This document shows positions 40,001 through 49,000 of a stretch of DNA of 64,000 nucleotides, in pieces. Every line of letters starts with the position of its first letter. Positions within the stretch are counted from its first letter, which is position 1. Source of the DNA: Anticarsia gemmatalis (Eukaryota; Arthropoda; Insecta; Lepidoptera; Erebidae); contig NC_134745.1 in assembly GCF_050436995.1 (NCBI RefSeq), positions 10,478,001 to 10,542,000 on the forward strand, in the 5' to 3' direction. Below the pieces are notes generated by a model. It was not told the DNA's origin. It ran no database searches and saw nothing but the letters and a program-made list of their open reading frames with translations. The position numbers and the translations under genes were made by a program.

Positions 40001-43000
40001 CTTGCCGCGCGTCACTCACTCACGTACGATGTGATCTTACCGAACAAACATGTATAGATGTGTTTTATACAAAACTTTGGGCGACGAATCCGTTCATACG
40101 TATAAACATATACGTATGCTTTGCATAGAGAATAGATACAGTTCGCAGAGAGATTTATTCCCTCGAAACTGTCAACTTTGCATACGACTGAAAGTTGCCC
40201 AGGCAACAGCAGTCAGAGGACTAGTTGAGATTCAAAAGAATTCCAATATCAGCGGGTGCGGGCAAATCTCGAAGACGAGTGTCCGCGGACGCGGGCTCAG
40301 CGAGCGGAGCGGAGCGGCGTGGAGCAGTGTGGAGCGGTGTGGAGCGGTGCGGCGCGAGAACTTTACCATCGACCATCGCTGAATATGTTAATGTCGGGGG
40401 ACGTCGCGCTCGCTGTCACCGCAATATCGGTACTTCCAATTCGCAACTCGCCCGCCTCATCGTTAACACATTCCTATTGAGTTTTATACTGAAATGGAGC
40501 GCCGCGGTTTTATTGCTTTTGTTACTCAAATTGAAAAGTGCCTATTTGTGGCTTAGGGATGTTTAATTAAAATAACCCGACAATGGCACAAGAACACTCT
40601 GAATAATCGTTATCTTAATTAGTCAAGTTTCACCAAGTTAATGCCATTTATTAAATGAATTAAGCCGTTAGTTATAATCGGCAATATACAAGTTTCAATA
40701 AGACTCGCCACTCTCGCCAGTCTATCGGGTTTACTTATTCAGTATTCATATTTATTCGTCGGATACTAAAAGCTACGTATGACAACGATCCGTTTAGATT
40801 CAATACACGGAATGTAAGCGTCGCTCGATCTCGACTCGCATGACAATTCACTTTGAAAGGATTTCTGTATTGTGCACTAGATTCACAAACACAGGCGCGC
40901 GTCTGTCGTGCGGCTCGTGTGCGGGGTGTGTGCGGCGTGTGTGCGGGATGTGTGCGGTCTGTGTACGACGCGACGCACGCCTACGTAATGCTACGTTACA
41001 TCCACTCGTCCTCCACTACCGCTAGGCAATACACTCGGCTTAAGTAATTTAACTCGCTACTAATTAAATTCAATTACATTTTATTTACGTAGGTAGGCTC
41101 TTAAAGTTCTTGCGTGGGATTATAGCGGAGGTACATTGTAGAGCCGCTTTCAATGCTCCCTAGCTCCCTACCTATCGAAACTAATAAAGGATTTGAAATA
41201 AGAACACATGTGGAAAGACATCTTGTGCTTAAAGCGAATATATATTTAACTTATTATATAGGAATGTATTTAATTTTCGTATTCATTTCATATACGATTG
41301 CTGAAATTCAGAAGTCAAAACCTAATTAAAATATCTTTTGATTAACATGTCAATTAAAGACCTCGGAATAATTTATCATCTTTAACAATAAACATCTAAT
41401 TATGATGATACTTTAGAGCTTTACAGTTACTGTATTATCTTTAAAACTTTGACTGGGTGCTTCGTCCTCAAAGTTTTTTAAAGTTTAAATGAATTGAGCA
41501 TAATCTTAGATCTGTTGAGTCGAAATGTCACAATGAAATATTATTTTCGTTTTTTCTAACGAATAAAACAGCTATTGTTGAATGTAAACAAAGAGACATG
41601 ACAAAATACAAATGAGAAGCTTATCTAAGCCTCGCCATTAGGTAAGAGTGCCTAATATTTTATGGCGATTTTAATACTGCTCAAGTGTTTCTTAGCCCCT
41701 GTTTCAGACATTCATTATGGGATGAATGCATCAAGATGTATAAAATACAACGAAACAAAAGATTAGGTATGTGATTTTTTGCATTCATAATAGAAGTGAA
41801 TTGCGGTTTTGATATTATGAACTGTGCCGTTAAAAGTTTCCGAAAAACTGTTTGTTGCAGCATTTATATATCAGTTTAAAGTATCAGTTAAAAGCAAAAT
41901 AAGAATTGATATGAGAAGTTGGTAGTCATAGAATTAACAATTAATTTATTCCATTCAATAAACTATAAGTACCAACAAGATATCGTATTCTCTCCGTACA
42001 TTTTACCTTCACAAGTACTTCTAATTGTATTTTTACAATTCACCTTTGCCTGAACGTATCTCCACTAAAACATTAACCCTTTTCATTAAAATTGTTGGAA
42101 TTTCAAAGGAAATACTTGCGACGCAGATAAAACGACGAAAAATTAACGTTATAGGAATTGTGAAGCACAAAAATTACTTCAGAATCGATGGTTATTTTAT
42201 ATGTAAAAAAGCATTTTTTTAAATACTTTCCTAAATAATGATTCTTTTATTGGAAGGCTTTACAAACATGTCAATTATGAAATCAATTATATTAACACAC
42301 AGTACCTACACTGATACACAGTCAGATCTGGGCATAAAGTGTGATTTACGGCTTGGAGATAGAGCCTTCTACCTGATGCAATAGTACCCGTAAAGTGTTC
42401 CTCATTGCATCATCTTTGCTATATAAAATTGTATATGAAATTAGTAGCTACGTTGCATAAAATAAAACTGTACGTTTGGCACAGCGGTTAAAGTGGTTAT
42501 CTCGCCGCAATAACCGTAGCGCCGCGTGTGGTGGGTCGAATCCCGCCCGGGACAAATCTTTGTGTGATGAGCAGGACTATTTGTTCTGAGACTGGTTGTC
42601 AATTTGTTTATCGGTATAAGTATGTATTTAGAAGTATATAAGTATGTTTATCAGTTATTTGGTTACCATAGTACAAGCTCTGTTTAATTTAAAATCACAC
42701 CGTGTGTGAGTTGTCAAAAAAATTAACAAAAAAGAGATCCTCATGTACTCACCATGACGGCGTTGATCTTGAAGTCCATGTGGTTCTTGACCTCGGCAGC
42801 CAGCTCACGCACCAGCAGCAGGCCGTCCTTGCGCACCACGTCCACGTTGTACTCGTGGTATTTCTGCACACACACACACAACCATCAGTACAAGAAAGTT
42901 CAGGAAACTAACTCACAAAAGTATATCCACGTTTAATATATTGCATGACTACGGACTTCGTAGCATCCGTAGCGCGTGCTACGAAGCTCTACGAACGCGT

Positions 43001-46000
43001 GACGTTTTACAATGTGACATTATCATTTAAATAACTGAAAATTGAGTTTGTTATTTTAGTACTAGCGATTTATTTAAGTATTTTTGTATGCGTTTTGTAA
43101 TTGTGTTAGCGTTTCAAGTTGTTGCTCTCGGTAAGATTGTTACGTGTTCGTTGGTTGATAAAAGCGCTTGAATCCATTTATCCATCGTATCACACAGTAA
43201 CCATCAGACCGCAGCCAGAAGGGCGGCGATTATAGCAATTTCGTAACAGGACGAGGTCGAGGTCCGTGGAACAAGCATATCTTAGTTATTTAGGCAAGAC
43301 TCCGACTAAATCTCATATAAGCCAGCTGCCTTATTACTACAAATAAGTGTACCTAGCTCATATACTAGGTGTAGAGATCATGAAATTGCAAGCGTTATCT
43401 TTCATCAGCAAATACATATAAAATAACAATAGTTCACAGCAAATAGACTAGTGCAAGTAATATCTGCGTAGAGCACGCGTAATTTAATGGTTTCACGAGC
43501 ACAGATAAACATTGGCAGGCATGTAGCGTTCGCATAATTTGTGAAAATGACAACAATCGTGTCGCATTCGCGCTACATTACGCGTTGAGTTATTGGTTCC
43601 CAACATGGCGGGCGGCGGCGCGGCGGCGGCGGCGCGCGACCAACCCGAGACCTGTCAAATTTAAAAATGGAACGAACACATCCGGAATTTGGCGGATGCT
43701 GGCTGCCAAATTATTGTTATTCGGCAGAGGCGGCCGCTCCGTGCTGCCTTGTTATTGAATTTTGGATGTGCCCGATGTCGCCTTTGTTGTACTATCAAAT
43801 CTAACGAGACGCCTCACTTTGCTTATAATATTTTTTATTAACGTTACCACCGAGCCACTGTTTCAAGGATCTCACCTATAGATCTGTTTCAGTTATGTGA
43901 GAAAGTAAGCTAGATACATCTATTAGATGAAAGAATAAGAAAATAAAAAGGAATATGTCGTTTATAGATCGGCGGAACTACTTTTTATGGGAAACCAGCT
44001 GCCGCTTACTCAATAAAGTTCGTTTTAAGGGTACCTTCGGCGGCGGATGGGAAATGGCGGCGCGCCATAGAGACGTCCGTCCGCTGTCCACGACAAGGCA
44101 CTCCCCTTCATATTACATTGTCTTCAACGACACCCGGAGATCCCATTTAATCGATAGCTTACTTGAGCTTTAAAAAGGGGAAAAGCTCAAGTGCAGTTCA
44201 ATACCTCGCTCGGATCGTACAGTCGGGCAGATAATTCGATTTTGTGTTAATTGACAGCTCTGTAAAATCCGATCGTATACTTCAATTCAAAGAGAACAAA
44301 AGTATGAAATAGCCTTTGTGATGCTTGAACACACTAATTAAATTATTCGTATTTATTGAAGGAAAAAGGGTATTAATTGCGTAAATAGAGTGTCTCGTAG
44401 TTAGTAGAGGAAGGGTCGCGAGCCGGCGGATATTTGATTTGATCCCGCCCTATACGCGGCCTATTTGTGGCGCACAGGGGCACAGGGCTGCCAACGCGCG
44501 CGGTCAAACTATACATGAATGGAGGCATACAACCTTATTGGAGTTCAAACAACTGCCAATAAAATCATTCACATGCCGATGATGTTTAGCTGTGCTGCCG
44601 TTTTCCAAAAGATTTAACAAAACGTTTCAAAATCATATAAAACTTAAATCTAAATATGTTATTTTGTATTATCCCGTATTGAATCAAAATGAAAAAACAA
44701 GAAATGTATATTAAGCCTAGAATTATAAAACACGTTGAAGTGTCTATAAACAAAAATCTGCTTACATACACGCGTGCGTCTCGTGAGGGAGAATTTACCG
44801 AGCCGAGGGTCGAACCACAGACCTGCATTATGTATGGGATGGCCGCTGTTAATCGTCCGACCTCGTTTATTATTTTAATGGAATCAATTTCTATTAAAGA
44901 TGCCGCTGGTAGGAGTAACAAAGAATATAAATCTCAGTGTGTTTGTGTTAGAGAATTAATTAGGGTACATTTATACGTTAAAGGATACGGCGATGTTTTA
45001 AATCTCGAGTAAGTTGTTTTTCAATAATTTGTGAATTACTCGTAAAATGGTCAAGAATAGAAACACTTAATAGTTTTTTTTTAAGTTTTGAAAGATATAA
45101 TAATTTGGTGTTTTACTTATACAAAAGCACCGCAACTTTAATTGAGTAATCATTGCCATCGTTAATTTAGTCATAAACGAACAGAAAACTATAACTTACT
45201 ATAATACAGTTGCTAGAATCTTCAAGTAATCTTCAATCAGGAGGATGATGTCGTCTAAAATTGGTCGACTATCAAATATCTAGGCGGGTAGTTGTATTTA
45301 ATTCGTAATTTAATCAGTTGGGCATTGGGCGGGCGGCAGTGTCGCGGCGGCGAGGAAGCCGAGGACGGCGAGGACGGCCGCTTGCATAACGCTCGCCCAC
45401 CCAGGGACCCGACACATTGGCTAACAACCAACCTAAATTCAATTAAGGCAGTTAATTTAATCCGCTTTGTGTGTCAACACCACCCTCGCGGACCTCTGAT
45501 TAATACTATATATTCAACTATTTTAATTTATTGTTAATAATTGTTGGTATTAGGGTCAAATTCTTGTGATATGATTATAAACTGCTCATAGATTAAAATA
45601 CAACTTTCTCACGCTTGAATTTTCATATATTTTTTATTCTATTAGTTATATAATAAGTAAGTATATATTAGGTTAACTATTACTATCTTGTCGGCATAAG
45701 ACGAATTGGACTGTTAGTTGAAACATTGTGATTCGTTGAATTGGGTACGGATATAGATACATTAGCAGTACATACATAATGTGGTGAAACACTCGGGTAT
45801 ATTGGTTGTTGTTGAACAACTAACATAACATAATACATGACAAGGTACAGTTTAAAGTTTGGCACGAGTTCGACATGTGCCAATACCCTATGGCAATAAC
45901 CCAGGATCAATCGATTGACAGTGCCGCCTCCCTCTATATGACTCACTGCAATTCTATACAGTAGTTTTGTTGTTACTCAATTAAAACACTCGGTTTTTAG

Positions 46001-49000
46001 ACAGGTACGATGGGAAATCCGTTATTTGGTTTGTCACTGAGTTTTTGATGTCCATTTGGACAAGTAACGTACGGCAACGAAGTATAGTGTAAATAAATAC
46101 ATTCTTATATGGTTTTTTCAAATCATCTACAATGTATATGATTGTAGATTCTATATAACGCTCATTCTTATTATGAAACTATTAGGATGAGCACAAAATA
46201 TAAAATTGTTTCTGGTACTATTGTTAATATTTAACTTGCATCTATAACTTTATATCATTTACGAAAAAGTTAAAGTTCAATGAACAGGGATCGCCCTCAA
46301 TAACCCAACACAACATTAGGTTAAGAATTATATACCTGTCAATAGGAAACCCATCGTTTTTCATCCATTGCCGGGTTGTATATTTACCTCTAACATTAAT
46401 AAACCTTATCTAGGACAGTTGAATAAGCAACTATGTTAAATAATAGCAGTAAAAACGCCACGTCACGGTCGGCGGTCCGTCCGTCGGTTTCTTGCCGCGC
46501 CGGACAGGATTTTCCACTCCGGCCGGCACTCGGCCGCATTTGTGCTTCATGCGCACAACAGAACTCCATTTACCAACAAAAAGTAGGTAGTGAAAAGGGC
46601 GGGATCGCCTTATGCCTTACAATCCTTAGTGAATTCCAAAACCCGCGAGCCGATCGCAAATATATTAGGTGGGTGCGCCTTTTAACAGTTCCGATACATA
46701 GGAAATAAATAATGGCAGTCGCGGACGATACGTAGCCGTGATACAATCCTTTTTTATATTGGTGTTTCTTCTTGTATAGCCGAAGAACCCAAATACTAAA
46801 GACTTCTTACATCGAAGTCTCACATAAATGTTATACTATCTATCACCATAAACGTTTCATTTAACAGTTCTTATAAAACAAATATAGCAGCTCAAATTGT
46901 GCGGAATCGTATTTCGTTTTTATTGTTTATTTTCATTAGGAGAATAATATTGGTTCGTTCAATTTAATTTCTTTTATTTTACCACCTACGTAAGAGATTA
47001 CAACACTTGAGGAGGTCGGTGTTTTTATTTGAAGGTGCCGGACCGTAGGCGTTGAGTAGGTAAGTAACAACTGATATTTTAAGTCAACAAAGTAACGATT
47101 AAAATCTAACATGACACGGTGACTAGCGCGATCACACAATGTTTTCTTTGGTTCGCTTGACATTATCAACTTTAATCAAGTATCTTTATTGTTATAACTA
47201 AGTATAGATGAGTTCTGTTTGTCACATTTGTATACTAAACATATGGATCTACAAAGTAAAATGATATAAAAAGTATGAAAACTACTGTCAAAATTCCACT
47301 TAGTAATTAGATTGATAACTACAAAATTTAAAAGTTTTTTTAACGGTACGAATTAACTTCATAGTCTTAGTATCTAAAAAAATGCTTTATATCACCCTGT
47401 TAGTCACATTAATAACAATTTTTAGGCTACAAAATAAGTGGAAAGTTGTGTTCAACTTTTAAATACAAAACAGAATATTTGAAAGGATTCCTTTTTACCA
47501 TGCCGCTACGAAAATGTGAATGGCTATGTGTAACGCAAGGATGGACGCTTTTCTTCGGGCACAAGTTTCACAAAGAATGAAAGGTGTTCGCTACCGTGGA
47601 CCACAATGGGACGGGAAAACAAACGCTCTCGAAATACAACGCACTTTGCTTCCTACTACGTACTTATTCTCCACTGCGGATTCTCTCGTGTACCGCCGAC
47701 GTTTGCCTTCACTTTTGATGATTTTATAGTTTCAAGCTGATGTTTAGTGTTTGTAAATGTGGTTTGTACATATGTATGTGGAACGTATGTTGTTGTTTTG
47801 ATGCATATTCCAGTTTACAGGCAGAAGAAAATCACAGTTAAGAAAGATAATTTAAATGAGACGAATTGAAAACAGAACACAGTAATTCGTCAATAACATC
47901 AATATAATGTTCAACTCCCGGTCGTGTGAACGCCTTCTAAAAAGCTTATCCAGATATATGATATTGCTCTCAAATGCTCTCTCATATATAAAGCAAAAGG
48001 GTAAAGTTTTTATCGACCTTATCACTCCCCTATTCAATGAACCTGCCGTTAAAATGTATTACGTGCTAACTTACCTCAGGGGACAAAATTTCGTCCTCGC
48101 CAATTAAATTTTAATTACAACGGCTTTCCAAAACGCCAAACTTTTAATACGTAGTGGCGATTAATTAAAAATGTGTTACTAATGAAATTTAAGTTTTCGA
48201 AAGGCGCAAGCGAGACGAGCCTGCGCCTTGGAATTTCATATTCTCGTTAGAATGTCGAGATTGAGCATTCTGAAGATTCATTTCTCTGTAAAACTTCATT
48301 TTGAATCAGATTATTGCAGCGGCGAATGCGTTTTTGAAATATTTCCGTCGTTATTTAATTACGATGCCGCTTCTGAACTCTTTTTCTGGAGCCTTCAAAG
48401 CAAATTATGTACGTACTGTGTTTCATAAAATATTTTCTATGGAGGAAAATTTTCTTGCTACAATATCTAAGCAGAAGCAGTGATTCCGAGCGAGAACGTG
48501 TTACCTACACGCGCTGCTGCAGAATATCTGATGAGCTTCACGCAAATTTATGTGTACACAGCGTACCCACAAATGTGCAGCAGTGCACAATCCTCGTGTT
48601 GTATGAACATTAATCAAAACCTACTCACGGAAAGCATAAAAGTAGATATATTGCGTTATTACAAATGTTGAAATGTGTACAAGAAAACAAAACGAAGCTT
48701 AAGCCTTAACACTTCAGGATTTCTACGAATTCCCAAATAAAATAAAAGTGCCTCTAGAGGGGTAGAAGTATCAAGCTGCCTAATTAGAGCTCAAAAGTAA
48801 CAACATTAATAAAATTTGGAGACAAAGCTTTACAAACTCCACTAATTTCAATTGTCCACTTGTAACGTTTTGAAGCGCGCGGGCGGGAGCGGAAGCGCGG
48901 AGCCGCAACTGGCGCACTCTGGCGGATGCGCCGAGTTTAACCTAATTTGATTCTACGGTGAATAGTGAAGGCTGGACCTTCACGCTGTAGTGGGTTTAGG

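Larger units (their letters stand above)
28843..42752 (-). other. 13.9-kb intron of the alpha2-delta gene
   Basis: Contains the repeat at 33399-33655, a SINE at 42476-42719, hairpin 37701-37735, GC-rich minisatellites at 40300-40360 and 40900-40965, a CTACG-rich cluster at 36719-36764, and an exon-like minus frame at 34950-35069. GC-rich patches at 35440-35600, 36030-36100 and 39300-39400 could be regulatory, but no gene is supported. Confidence 0.65.

Noticed and set aside
42476..42550. Possible tRNA gene
   Set aside because: The same promoter boxes, but the sequence continues into a typical SINE body and the stems do not pair.
44790..44880. Minus-strand tRNA-like box B (GGTTCGACCC), possible SINE
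   Set aside because: No matching box A at the right distance and no recognisable body; kept only as a note in the intron entry.
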